This document shows positions 39,882 to 48,360 of a DNA stretch of 64,000 nt, piece after piece (the first letter of the stretch is position 1; the number at the start of each line of letters is the position of its first letter). Position numbers and translations under genes: made by a program. The stretch is from Rhodovastum atsumiense (lineage in GTDB: Bacteria; Pseudomonadota; Alphaproteobacteria; Acetobacterales; Acetobacteraceae). The DNA is taken from NCBI RefSeq assembly GCF_937425535.1, contig NZ_OW485601.1:2134501-2198500 (forward strand), read 5' to 3'. The notes beneath the pieces were generated by a model. That model was not told where the DNA came from and made no database searches. It worked only from the letters and a program-made list of their open reading frames with translations.

Positions 39882-40038
39882 TCCGGGGCGCTGCCCCGGA
39901 CCCTGCCAGGAGGCTTTGCCTCCTGGACCTCCACCAAGGGCTACGCCCTTGGAACCCAGTCTGTGCCGCGCAGCGCGAATGGGGTGCAGGGGCCTTGTGG
40001 CCCCTGCTGGGTCCAGGGCAAAGCCCTGGCCTTTTCTT
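39882..40038. repeat. Cluster of five palindromic hairpins between thiC and xylA
   Basis: Five perfect or near-perfect hairpins follow each other: 39882-39900, 39906-39926, 39934-39952, 39986-40007 and 40013-40029. Stems are 7-9 bp and loops three or four bases. The last is followed by CCTTTTCTT and can terminate thiC. The part 39976-40029 occurs again, inverted, at 56493-56546 with matching stem changes, so it belongs to a dispersed palindromic repeat family. Confidence 0.85.
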
Positions 40039-41351
40039 CAAACGTAGCGATTCACGAGATTCTCAAGCTGTTCCTGGCGGCCGGAAACCGGCCTGGGCTC
40101 GATGCCGCCCTGTGCCACCCGATCGGCGATGGCCTCGAGTGATTCCTTGCCGGCCAGCATGGCCTGCGCCGCAGGATTCTGCCATCCGGCGTAACGCTGC
40201 TGCACTGCCCCGGCGAGTTTGCCGTCCTCGATCATGCGCGCCGCCGCGAGCAGGGCGCGGGCGCAGGTATCAATGCCTCCGACATGGGCCGCGACCAGAT
40301 CCTCGGCCGCCAGCGACTGGCGGCGGATCTTGGCGTCGAAGTTCATGCCACCCGTGGTGAAGCCACCGCCCTGCAGCACGTGATAGACGGCCAGCGCCAT
40401 GTCCGGGACGTTGTTGGGGAACTGGTCAGTGTCCCAGCCCAGCAGCGGGTCGCCGCGATTGACATCAAGCGAACCGAAGATGCCCAGCGCATTGGCCAGC
40501 GCGATCTCGTGCTCGTAGCTGTGGCCGGCCAGCGTCGCGTGGTTGGCCTCGATATTGACCTTCACCTCGCGCTCGAGCCCGTAGCGGCACAGGAAGCCGT
40601 AGATGCTGGCAACATCGAAGTCGTACTGGTGCTTCGTTGGTTCCTTCGGCTTGGGCTCGATCAGGATCGTGCCGGTGAAGCCGGTCCGGTGCTTGTACTC
40701 GACCACCAGGTTGAGGAACCGGCCGAGCTGGTCGAGTTCCTGCCTGAGGTCCGTGTTGAGCAGTGTCTCGTAGCCTTCGCGCCCGCCCCACAGCACGTAG
40801 TTCTGGCCGCCCAGCTCGCGCGTGACGTCCATGCAGTTCTTCACCGTGGCCGCCGCGTAGGCGAACACGTCGGGGTCGGGATTGCTCGCCGCCCCGGCCA
40901 TGTAGCGGGGATGCGAGAACAGGTTCGCCGTGCCCCACAGCAGGCGCACCTTGCTCTGTTCCATCTTGCGGGCCAGCAGCTCGGCGATGCTGCGGACGTT
41001 GCGCAGAGACTCGCCGAAATTGCCGCCTTCTGGCGCGATGTCGCGATCATGGAAGGTGAAGAAGGGAACGCCAAGGATGTCGAACAGCGCGAAAGCGGCA
41101 TCGGCCTTGCGGCGCGCCGCGTCCATCGCGTCGCCGCCGAACCAGGGCCGCTCCAGCGTCGCCGCGCCGAACGGGTCGGAACCGGCGTAACAGAAGCTGT
41201 GCCAGTAGCAGGCGGCAAAGCGCAGATGCTCCTCCATGCGCTTGCCGAGCACCACCTGGTCAGGGTTGTACCAGCGATAGGCAAGGGGATTGTCGGTCTC
41301 GGGGCCCTCGTAGCGGAGCGGGGTGAGATCGCCGAAGAAAGGGGCACTCAT
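40038..41351 (-). CDS. xylA: Xylose isomerase
   Basis: A 437-residue isomerase converting D-xylose to D-xylulose. Conserved parts are [13 protein letters not shown] with the catalytic histidine, [10 protein letters not shown], the metal ligand region [15 protein letters not shown], and [12 protein letters not shown]. Length fits the long (class II) form. It is the last gene of a leftward MFS-GH43-xylA unit. No xylulokinase is present in the window. Confidence 0.97.
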   Translation of the reverse strand: MSAPFFGDLTPLRYEGPETDNPLAYRWYNPDQVVLGKRMEEHLRFAACYWHSFCYAGSDPFGAATLERPWFGGDAMDAARRKADAAFALFDILGVPFFTFHDRDIAPEGGNFGESLRNVRSIAELLARKMEQSKVRLLWGTANLFSHPRYMAGAASNPDPDVFAYAAATVKNCMDVTRELGGQNYVLWGGREGYETLLNTDLRQELDQLGRFLNLVVEYKHRTGFTGTILIEPKPKEPTKHQYDFDVASIYGFLCRYGLEREVKVNIEANHATLAGHSYEHEIALANALGIFGSLDVNRGDPLLGWDTDQFPNNVPDMALAVYHVLQGGGFTTGGMNFDAKIRRQSLAAEDLVAAHVGGIDTCARALLAAARMIEDGKLAGAVQQRYAGWQNPAAQAMLAGKESLEAIADRVAQGGIEPRPVSGRQEQLENLVNRYV

Positions 41352-41405
41352 AGGTCGATCGTTTCCTAAAGAAGTCTGGCAAGGATCCCGGCTTTTACGT
41401 CGTCT

Positions 41406-43067
41406 TCAGGCGCCTGCGGCACCGCGTGGATCGGCGGTGAAGGGACGTTCGCGATAGTCGAAGTAATCGAAGTCGGCCGGGCGCCGCCCGCCGGCGAGGT
41501 CCTGGCAGCACAATCCCACGAAGGCTCCGGTGAAATTGGGGGTGCCTGGCGCCGCCGCCTCGTCCGAGAGGATGCTGGCATCGAACTGCCCGGGCAGCCA
41601 CTGCCAATCGCGTCCGTTCAGCGAATACGCAAAATACAGCCGCTCCTCATCGACTTCGGCGCGCAGATGCACTGGCAGGCCAGACGGCAACGGAATCGGT
41701 GCCGTGAACGCATCCGCCTGCGGGCTGTCCGGCAGGGCGGACATCACCCGCAGATGCTTGCCGATGGCTTCGTCATGCGTGATGTGGAGATAATGGAACT
41801 TCGCGCCGTTGTAGTAGCAGATCAGCCCGGCCATCTGCTGGAAGTCCTCGGGCTCGAAGTCGAGCATCGTGGTCGCGCTGTAGCAGAACGCCTGCTGCCG
41901 CCGCGCGACCAGGGCCTGGCGGAACTGGCTGCCGGGCGACTCCCGTCCGAACAGGCGCAGATGGCCGGGACGGGCGGTGAGGCTGAACAGTTCCTCCGGC
42001 CAGGGTGAACGCAGCCATTGGAACTCCAATGGCAGGTCCGGTGAATCGAACTCCGTGTGGCTGGCCGGAGGCGGGAACGGATGCAGCGGCAAATCCGGCG
42101 CCGCGATCTCCGTGTGCGGCAGGCCCTGGCCATCTTCCGTGCGGGGCCAGCCATCTTCCGACCAGACCATGCGCTGGATCGCCGTCTCGCGACCGAGCGT
42201 GCAGCGTCCGCGATTGCGCAGTGGCCGGCCGCAGAGATGGACGAGATAGGTTTCGCCCTGCTGCGTTTCGACAAGATCCGCGTGCCCGGCCCGCTGCAGC
42301 GCGACGTCCGGACGGTGCCGCGAAGAAAGGATGTAGGTATCAGGGTGCAATTCGTACGGCCCCGTCAGCGAGCGTGACCGTGCGCAGGTGACGGCATGGT
42401 TCCATCCCGTGCCGCCTTCCGCCGTCAGCAGATAGTACCAGCCCTGTCGTTTGTAGAGATGCGGGCCTTCGGTCAGGCCAAGCGGCGTCCCCTGGAAGAT
42501 CACCTGCGGGCGCCCGAGCAATCGCTGCTCCTGCGGCGAATACTCCTGGAGCTGGATGCCGCCGAAACGGTTCCGGCCGGGTCGGTGATCCCACACGAGG
42601 TTGACGAGGTATTTCCGTCCATCGTCGTCGTGGAACAGCGACGGATCGAAGCCGGCGCTGTTGAGGAACACCGGATCCGACCAGTCGCCATCAATGCGCG
42701 GACTGGTGACGACGTAATTGTGCATGTCGCGCAGCGAGGCGCCCGAGCTTCCGGCCACGGTCGTGCGGCCGTAGCGTTTGACGTCGGTGTAGACGAGGTA
42801 GAACAGCCCGTCGCTGTAGCTGAGACAGGGGGCCCAGATCCCGCAGGAATCCGGGTCGCCGAGCATGTTGAGCTGGCTCGCGCGACGGAGCGGGCGTGTC
42901 AGCAGCCGCCAGTGGACGAGATCCCGCGAGTGGTGGATCTGCACGCCGGGGAACCATTCGAAGGTCGAGGTGGCGATGTAGTAGTCGTCCCCCACCCGCA
43001 GGATCGACGGATCGGGATTGAACCCCGGCAGAATGGGGTTGAGGATTTTCGTCGCGTCGGCTGACAT
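41406..43067 (-). CDS. Glycoside hydrolase family 43 beta-xylosidase
   Basis: A 553-residue GH43 enzyme. The catalytic base aspartate lies in NPILPGFNPDPSILRVGDDYY, the pKa-setting aspartate in FDPSLFHDDDGRKYL and the acid glutamate in GLTEGPHLYKR. The C-terminal third is the usual beta-sandwich (concanavalin-like) domain. No signal peptide is seen, so it is cytoplasmic and cleaves imported xylo-oligosaccharides. The gene starts four bases after the transporter stop. Confidence 0.94.
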   Translation of the reverse strand: MSADATKILNPILPGFNPDPSILRVGDDYYIATSTFEWFPGVQIHHSRDLVHWRLLTRPLRRASQLNMLGDPDSCGIWAPCLSYSDGLFYLVYTDVKRYGRTTVAGSSGASLRDMHNYVVTSPRIDGDWSDPVFLNSAGFDPSLFHDDDGRKYLVNLVWDHRPGRNRFGGIQLQEYSPQEQRLLGRPQVIFQGTPLGLTEGPHLYKRQGWYYLLTAEGGTGWNHAVTCARSRSLTGPYELHPDTYILSSRHRPDVALQRAGHADLVETQQGETYLVHLCGRPLRNRGRCTLGRETAIQRMVWSEDGWPRTEDGQGLPHTEIAAPDLPLHPFPPPASHTEFDSPDLPLEFQWLRSPWPEELFSLTARPGHLRLFGRESPGSQFRQALVARRQQAFCYSATTMLDFEPEDFQQMAGLICYYNGAKFHYLHITHDEAIGKHLRVMSALPDSPQADAFTAPIPLPSGLPVHLRAEVDEERLYFAYSLNGRDWQWLPGQFDASILSDEAAAPGTPNFTGAFVGLCCQDLAGGRRPADFDYFDYRERPFTADPRGAAGA

Positions 43068-43071
43068 CTTC

Positions 43072-44352
43072 TCAGTTCCCCGGCTGCAGCGCCGGCGCGG
43101 CGGCCGGGGCGGGACGGTCCCGCACGAGGGTCCAGAGCACGCAGGCGCCGATGAGATCGAGCACGCCCAGGCAGACGAAGAACGGCGTGTAGCCCACCGT
43201 CGTCACCAGCGCGCCGATCGCCAGCGAAAACAGGAACAGCCCGGCATTGCCGCAGGTTCCGGCCATGCCCGCGACGGTCGCGACCTCGTTCTTGCGGAAC
43301 AGGTCGGAGGACATGGTGATCACCGTGACCGAGAGCGTCTGGTGGGCGAAGCCCGCCAGGCTGAGCAGGGCAACGGCGAGATAGGGATTGTCGACCATGC
43401 CGACGAAGGCGACACCCATCATCATGCAGGCGCCGAGGGTGAAGGCGGATCGCCTTGCGTTGAGCAGGGTGAAGCCGGCGTATTTCTGCAGGCTCGCGGC
43501 GACGAAGCCGCCGAAGAGGCAGCCGAAATCCGCCGCCAGGAACGGCATCCAGGCGAACATCGCGATCTCCTTGAGATCGAAATGCCGCACGCTGGTCAGA
43601 TAGAGCGGCAGCCAGAAGCTCAGCGTTCCCCAGGTGGGATCGGCGAGGAAGCGGGGGATGGCGATGCCCCAGAACTGACGCTGGCGGAGGATGCTGAGAA
43701 TGGCCGGACGCCGGCCGTCGCTCTGCAGATGCGTCTCCTGCCCGGCGGCGATATGGTCCTTTTCTTCCTGCGAGAGCGCGGGATGCTTCTCCGGCGCCTG
43801 GTAGAAGATCAGCCACAGCACGACCCAGGCAAGGCCCATCACGCCGGTGATCACGAAGGCCATCTGCCAGTTGTAGTGCAGGATGGTCCAGACCACGAGC
43901 GGGGCCGCGATCATCGAGCCGACCGACGCGCCGATGTTGTACACACCGCCGGCGATGCCACGCTCACGGGCGGGGAACCATTCGGCGGTCGCCTTCATGC
44001 CGGCAGGGTTGGCCGACCCTTCGGCGAAGCCAAGCAGGACGCGCAGCCCGGCGAGGGCCTGCCAGGAACCGGCCAGGCCATGGGCCATGTTGATCAGCGC
44101 CCAGGCGGTGGTGAAGATGGCCAGGCCGATCTTGAGCCCGATCACGTCGAGCACGTAGCCGGCAACCGGCTGCGCCATGATGGCGGCCTGGAATCCGCCC
44201 AGGATCCAGGAATATTGTTGCGTGGTGATGTGAAGTTCCTGCAGCACTGTCGGCGCGGCGACGGCGAGCGTGCTCCGCGTCAGGTAGTTCATGATCGAGC
44301 CCAACATGATCAGGCCGATCATCCACCACCGGAGCCCTCTGATCTTCGGCAT
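43072..44352 (-). CDS. MFS transporter (anion:cation symporter family, sugar-acid or xyloside type)
   Basis: A 426-residue transporter with 12 helices. It resembles the ACS family (ExuT/GudP-like): RWWMIGLIMLGSIMNYLTRST at the start, LRVLLGFAEGSANPAGMKA and EWFPARERGIAGGVYNIGAS. The ATG at 44352 is preferred to a TTG at 44382. It is first in the MFS-GH43-xylA operon, so xylosides or xylose-containing oligosaccharides are plausible substrates (inference). Confidence 0.9.
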   Translation of the reverse strand: MPKIRGLRWWMIGLIMLGSIMNYLTRSTLAVAAPTVLQELHITTQQYSWILGGFQAAIMAQPVAGYVLDVIGLKIGLAIFTTAWALINMAHGLAGSWQALAGLRVLLGFAEGSANPAGMKATAEWFPARERGIAGGVYNIGASVGSMIAAPLVVWTILHYNWQMAFVITGVMGLAWVVLWLIFYQAPEKHPALSQEEKDHIAAGQETHLQSDGRRPAILSILRQRQFWGIAIPRFLADPTWGTLSFWLPLYLTSVRHFDLKEIAMFAWMPFLAADFGCLFGGFVAASLQKYAGFTLLNARRSAFTLGACMMMGVAFVGMVDNPYLAVALLSLAGFAHQTLSVTVITMSSDLFRKNEVATVAGMAGTCGNAGLFLFSLAIGALVTTVGYTPFFVCLGVLDLIGACVLWTLVRDRPAPAAAPALQPGN

Positions 44353-44511
44353 TCTTTGCGTTTCCAATTGGTGCCCCAACAACCGGGGTACGCGGCATTG
44401 ACGGTGCCGTGGTGGCCAGCCGGGGATCGGTGCCGCAAGGCCGCAGCAGGGCTGCGCGACAAAGGCATGCCCGGTCCCCCGTGGCAGCCGCAGTCGTCTC
44501 CGTTACCGATA

Positions 44512-44523
44512 ACAATCAGACGC
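44512..44523. promoter_or_regulatory. Candidate LacI/GntR-type operator upstream of the xylose operon
   Basis: GTTACCGATAAC is a short inverted repeat (GTTA-N4-TAAC) set in a GC-rich gap 160 bases before the transporter start. It closely resembles operators bound by LacI-family regulators of the GntR/IdnR kind. The adjacent LacI-fusion protein is the natural candidate to bind it. Inference from pattern. Confidence 0.45.
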
Positions 44524-44550
44524 CGATGCCGTCAACTCCGCGCGTCTGCA

Positions 44551-46404
44551 TCACCGCGACGACATGGGAGGGGGTGCCGAGCTGTCCCGCAACGTAATGG
44601 TGTAGGGGATCACGACATGCGGGGCCGGCGGCTTCGTGGCGGCCTCGCGCGCCTTCAGCGCGGCGGCGAGCAGCTTCACCGCGCGCTCGGCCATCTGCGC
44701 GATCGGCTGGCGCACCGTGGTCAGCGCCGGCCAGACGATGGTGGCGGCAAGGGTATCGTCGAAGCCCACGACGCTGAGGTCGCGCGGCACCGCAAGGCCA
44801 TTTTGATGCGCCACGGAAACGGCCGCTGCGGCCATGTCGTCATTGCTGCACAGGACCGCGGTGGGACGGCCGGCGCTCAGCAGCTCATGCATGGCAGCGA
44901 TGCCGGATTTGTAGGAGAAATAGCCCTGCGCCCGGCGCTCCGGCGGCGCCGGCAGGCCCGCCGCGCGCAAGGCGGCGAGAAACCCGGCCTCCCGCAGGCC
45001 GCTCGCACGCTGGTTGGGATTGCCCTTGATGAAGCCGATGTCCCGGTGCCCCAGCGAGATCAGATGGCGGGTCATCGCCTCGGCGGCGGCGGCATCGTCG
45101 ATGCGCACCGACAACTCCGCGGTATCGGCACTGCCGCCGGCGACGGCGACCGCGATGATGTCGGCCTGGCGCAGCGCCTGCAGCACCGCCGGCGAATCGC
45201 ACAGCGGCGGCGGAACGATGACCCCATCGATGTTGCGCCGCATCAGGCGACGCACGATGGCCCGCTCATCCTCGGCGTCCTGGCAGCGTTCGAGCACGAG
45301 GTGATGGCCGGACCGACCGGTTTCCTCGATGGCCCCCACCAGGATCTCGCCGAGATAGGCGGCGCTGGGATTGCTGTAGAGCAGGCCGAGCTGCGCCACC
45401 CATCGTCCCGCAAGGCGCCGCGCCGAGGCATTGGGGACGTAGCCCAGCGCCTCGATGGCGGCGAGCACGGCCTGGCGGGTGCTGTCGCTCACGTCCGGGT
45501 CGTTGTTGGCTACGCGCGAGACGGTCATCGGCGAGACGCCGACCTGGGCGGCGACGTCGCGGACGGTGGCGGCGCGACCGCGCGGGCGCGCCTGGCGTGC
45601 CGCGAGAACATCAAGCGGCGCCCTGCCCTTGAGCACACGCAACGTGCAGGAACGGTTGTACGCCGCCAGGGCATCGGCCAGATGCTGCGTCAACGCCGCA
45701 TCGCTGACACCGGCCAACGTGCCGTCGGCGGCGAGCACCTGTCGGATCGATGTGAGCGGCACATCGGCCGGCATGATCCGGTGCGTTGCGCCGACAGCCC
45801 GGCAGGCCCGCGCAAAGGCGTCGTCGCCGGAAAAAGGCGGGGCATCGGGCGTGACGATCACGCGCGGCCGCTCGGGCGCAGCCTGCAGCAACGCGGCCAG
45901 GGCCGCTTCCGCCTCCGCCGCGGTCGCGCCGCTGTGCAGGCTGGCACAGGCGAATTTCGACGCGGCATCGAAAGCCACGAAGACTGCCCGCGTGCCGGCC
46001 GGTGCCGCCAGGGAGATGACGTCGAGCCGCCACGTGCCCTCGGCCTCGTCCCCCGGGGCAGCTTCCGGCAGGCGGCCGAGGCCATGGCGGCGGAACAGCC
46101 GGTGCAGGCCGGACCGGGTGAGGCGCGGCAGGACCGGGTGCAACGCGGCAAGGACGTCGTCGAGGGGCAGCCGGCTCTGGTGGCGGACCAGGGCCGCCAC
46201 CGCCTCTTCAATCAGGCTGAGCACGGTCGAGCGCGACACCGCCGGTCCCCGGCGCTGCTCTTCCACCCCATCGCGATGGCGCCATTTCAGAACGGTCTTG
46301 GGATTCACCCCGAAGCGGTCCGCGACCGATGCCGCGGAGCCGGAGGCGTTTTGCAACTGGGCCCGGAGCGCACGCCCGACGGCCTGTCCCGGCTTCTTCC
46401 GCAT
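44551..46404 (-). CDS. IS481-type transposase / LacI-family repressor fusion regulator
   Basis: A 617-residue single open frame. Residues 1-268 align with IS481-family transposases: HTH SVADRFGVNPKTVLKW, then RSTVL, LPLDDVLAALHPVLPRLTRS, LHRLFRRHGLGRLPE, FVAFDAASKFA and AYNRSCTLRVLKGRAP. The catalytic set is broken: the first aspartate may remain (D128), but the usual TDNG reads TPDA and the glutamate position appears to be Q222. Residues 279-333 are a normal LacI HTH (ATVRDVAAQVGVSPMTVSRV) and the rest is a full sugar-binding domain. It lies upstream of the xylose operon, its likely target, and is divergent from gnd. No IS ends flank it, so it looks domesticated. Confidence 0.88.
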   Translation of the reverse strand: MRKKPGQAVGRALRAQLQNASGSAASVADRFGVNPKTVLKWRHRDGVEEQRRGPAVSRSTVLSLIEEAVAALVRHQSRLPLDDVLAALHPVLPRLTRSGLHRLFRRHGLGRLPEAAPGDEAEGTWRLDVISLAAPAGTRAVFVAFDAASKFACASLHSGATAAEAEAALAALLQAAPERPRVIVTPDAPPFSGDDAFARACRAVGATHRIMPADVPLTSIRQVLAADGTLAGVSDAALTQHLADALAAYNRSCTLRVLKGRAPLDVLAARQARPRGRAATVRDVAAQVGVSPMTVSRVANNDPDVSDSTRQAVLAAIEALGYVPNASARRLAGRWVAQLGLLYSNPSAAYLGEILVGAIEETGRSGHHLVLERCQDAEDERAIVRRLMRRNIDGVIVPPPLCDSPAVLQALRQADIIAVAVAGGSADTAELSVRIDDAAAAEAMTRHLISLGHRDIGFIKGNPNQRASGLREAGFLAALRAAGLPAPPERRAQGYFSYKSGIAAMHELLSAGRPTAVLCSNDDMAAAAVSVAHQNGLAVPRDLSVVGFDDTLAATIVWPALTTVRQPIAQMAERAVKLLAAALKAREAATKPPAPHVVIPYTITLRDSSAPPPMSSR

Positions 46405-46608
46405 CGCACCCTCCGCCGCCGTGTCGCTTCCTGAACCATTTATTACCGGGACTGTTATTGCGTCAATCCCGCAGATTCAGTCCCATCACAAAGTACCAAC
46501 CGGCGATCGGTTTTTTATAACGTGTTCAAAATAAAAGTACTCCATCGCCTACCGCCGCCGCATGGCCCATGCTCGGCCCTGGTAGACCCACGGAGAAGGA
46601 CACCCGGG
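46405..46608. promoter_or_regulatory. Divergent control region between the fusion regulator and gnd
   Basis: A 204-base AT-richer gap with no gene. It must hold the promoters of both divergent genes. TTATTACCGGGACTGTTATT near 46439-46459 loosely resembles the operator-like site at 44512. A short hairpin AACCG / CGGTT with a T run lies at 46498-46516. AAGGA at 46595-46599 precedes the gnd ATG. Confidence 0.4.
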
Positions 46609-47625
46609 ATGCAGCTCGGCATGATCGGACTGGGGCGGATGGGCGCGAACATGGTCGAGCGCCTGCTCGCCGCGGGCCATGACTGCGTGGTCTATGACGC
46701 ACACGCCGCCGCGATGATGGACCTCGTCGGCAAGGGCGCCGAAGGCAGCGACAGCCTGGAAGCCTTCGTCCGCAAGCTGGAAAAGCCGCGCCTGGTCTGG
46801 CTGATGCTGCCCGCGGCGGTGGTCGATCCGGTGCTGGACGACCTGACCCCGTTGCTCGAGCCGGGCGACATCGTGGTCGATGGCGGGAATTCCTACTACC
46901 ACGACGACCTCCGCCGCGCCGAGGCATTGCGGCCTCGGGCGGTGCATTATGTGGATGTGGGCGTCAGCGGCGGGGTCTGGGGGCGCGAGCGGGGCTATTG
47001 CCTGATGATCGGTGGCGAGGAACCGATCCTGCAGCATCTCGACCCGATCTTCCGCACGCTCGCCCCAGGGGTGGAGGCGGCGCCGCGCACCACGGGCGCA
47101 AGTGGCCCGCCCGAGCCGGCCGAATGGGGCTACCTGCATTGCGGCCCGCATGGCGCCGGGCATTTCGTCAAGATGGTGCACAACGGCATCGAATACGCGC
47201 TGATGGCCGCCTACGCCGAGGGCTTCAACATCCTCCGCCATGCCGATGCGGGGCTGGTCAAGCGGGACAAGGACGCCGAGACCACGCCGCTGCGCCATCC
47301 CGAGCGCTATGCCTATGACATCGACATCGCCCGGGTGGCCGAGCTGTGGCGGCGCGGCAGCGTCGTCGGCTCATGGCTGCTCGACCTGTCGGCGCATGCG
47401 TTGCGCGCCAGCCCCGATCTTGCCGCGTTCAGCGGGCGGGTCTCGGATTCCGGCGAAGGGCGCTGGACCCTGCAGGCCGCCATCGAGGAAGGCGTCCCGG
47501 CACCGGTCATCGGCGCGGCCCTGTTCAATCGGTTCGAGTCACGCGGCAGCGCGGATTTCGCCAACCGGCTGCTCTCGGCCCTGCGCTGGGAATTCGGCGG
47601 CCACCAGGAAAAGCCGAAACCATAG
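46609..47625 (+). CDS. gnd: 6-phosphogluconate dehydrogenase, decarboxylating (short, probably NAD-dependent type)
   Basis: A 338-residue enzyme that oxidises 6-phosphogluconate to ribulose 5-phosphate. It has the Rossmann motif GMIGLGRMGANMVERL, the DGGNSYYHDD block, substrate-binding DVGVSGGVWGRERGYCLMIGG-type sequence and HFVKMVHNGIEYALMAA with the catalytic lysine. The short length matches the YqeC/GndA-like class. The start at 46609 follows AAGGA; the frame extension upstream has no homology. It is divergent from the fusion regulator and supplies pentose phosphates beside the xylose genes. Confidence 0.94.
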   Translation: MQLGMIGLGRMGANMVERLLAAGHDCVVYDAHAAAMMDLVGKGAEGSDSLEAFVRKLEKPRLVWLMLPAAVVDPVLDDLTPLLEPGDIVVDGGNSYYHDDLRRAEALRPRAVHYVDVGVSGGVWGRERGYCLMIGGEEPILQHLDPIFRTLAPGVEAAPRTTGASGPPEPAEWGYLHCGPHGAGHFVKMVHNGIEYALMAAYAEGFNILRHADAGLVKRDKDAETTPLRHPERYAYDIDIARVAELWRRGSVVGSWLLDLSAHALRASPDLAAFSGRVSDSGEGRWTLQAAIEEGVPAPVIGAALFNRFESRGSADFANRLLSALRWEFGGHQEKPKP

Positions 47626-47664
47626 CGTTCCGCCGTCGCCGCATGGCGACGGCGGAATCGCTCA

Positions 47665-48360
47665 TTATCCGGCCGGGGCCTGACTGGCCTGCTTCACACC
47701 AATCCCGGCATGGCCGGTATTGGCACCGGCATCGGGCTGTCGGCCCGGTGCCGCCTGCCGGAAGGCGTCCAGCTCCGCGCATGCCGCATCCACCGCCAGG
47801 ATCAGCGGCCATCTTTGCAGATCGACATTGAAGCGTCGCGCACTCTCGACCTGCGGGACGAGATAGACATCCGCCAGCCCCGGCGCCTCACCGAAACAGA
47901 AGGCGCCGCGGTGCCGGTCTGCCGCCAACAGCGCCTCGATGGCATCGAAGCCGGCACCGATCCACTCGGCGCACCAGCAGTCGACCGCCGCGGCATCAGC
48001 CGCGAAATTCCGGCGCAGGGACTCCAACACCCGCCGGTTGTTGAGCGGGTGGATATCGCAGCCGATGATGGACGCCATGGCACGGACATGGGCCCGGTCC
48101 CGGACCTGCCGGGGCAGCAAGGGCGGATCCGGGTAGCGTTCCTCCAGCCACTCGATGATCGCCGTCGACTGGATGAACACGTCGCCGTCCTCCACCAGCG
48201 CCGGGACCAGCATCTGCGGATTGATGGCGCGGTAGGCGTCCTGCCTGTGTTCCTCCCGGCGTAGATCCACGCCGATATACTCGGCCTGCACGCCCTTGAG
48301 GTTCATGGCGATGCGCAGCCGGTGCGACGTGCCGGAACGGAAGAAATTGTAGAGCTTCAT
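47665..48360 (-). CDS. Glutathione-dependent maleylpyruvate/maleylacetoacetate isomerase
   Basis: A 231-residue zeta-class glutathione transferase. The N-terminal LYNFFRSGTSHRLRIAMNLKG carries the active Ser/Cys region, and NPQMLVPALVEDGDVFIQST and STAIIEWLEERYP form the glutathione site. In this cluster it most likely isomerises maleylpyruvate to fumarylpyruvate. Its start overlaps the upstream transporter by ATGA. It is the last gene of the gentisate operon and has an unusual Ala/Gln-rich C-terminal tail. Confidence 0.92.
   Translation of the reverse strand: MKLYNFFRSGTSHRLRIAMNLKGVQAEYIGVDLRREEHRQDAYRAINPQMLVPALVEDGDVFIQSTAIIEWLEERYPDPPLLPRQVRDRAHVRAMASIIGCDIHPLNNRRVLESLRRNFAADAAAVDCWCAEWIGAGFDAIEALLAADRHRGAFCFGEAPGLADVYLVPQVESARRFNVDLQRWPLILAVDAACAELDAFRQAAPGRQPDAGANTGHAGIGVKQASQAPAG

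Noticed and set aside
39882-40038. CRISPR or attenuator array
   Set aside because: The units are different hairpins, not direct repeats with spacers, and no leader peptide is present.
44551-45600. LacI gene interrupted or activated by an inserted IS481 element
   Set aside because: No terminal inverted repeats or target duplications flank the transposase part, its catalytic residues are lost and the frame is continuous, so a fixed fusion fits better.
43018-46434. A 1138-codon open frame on the plus strand
   Set aside because: It is antisense to the MFS transporter and the LacI fusion, both with clear family motifs; its translation is His/Arg/Gly-rich low-complexity sequence, typical of a high-GC shadow.
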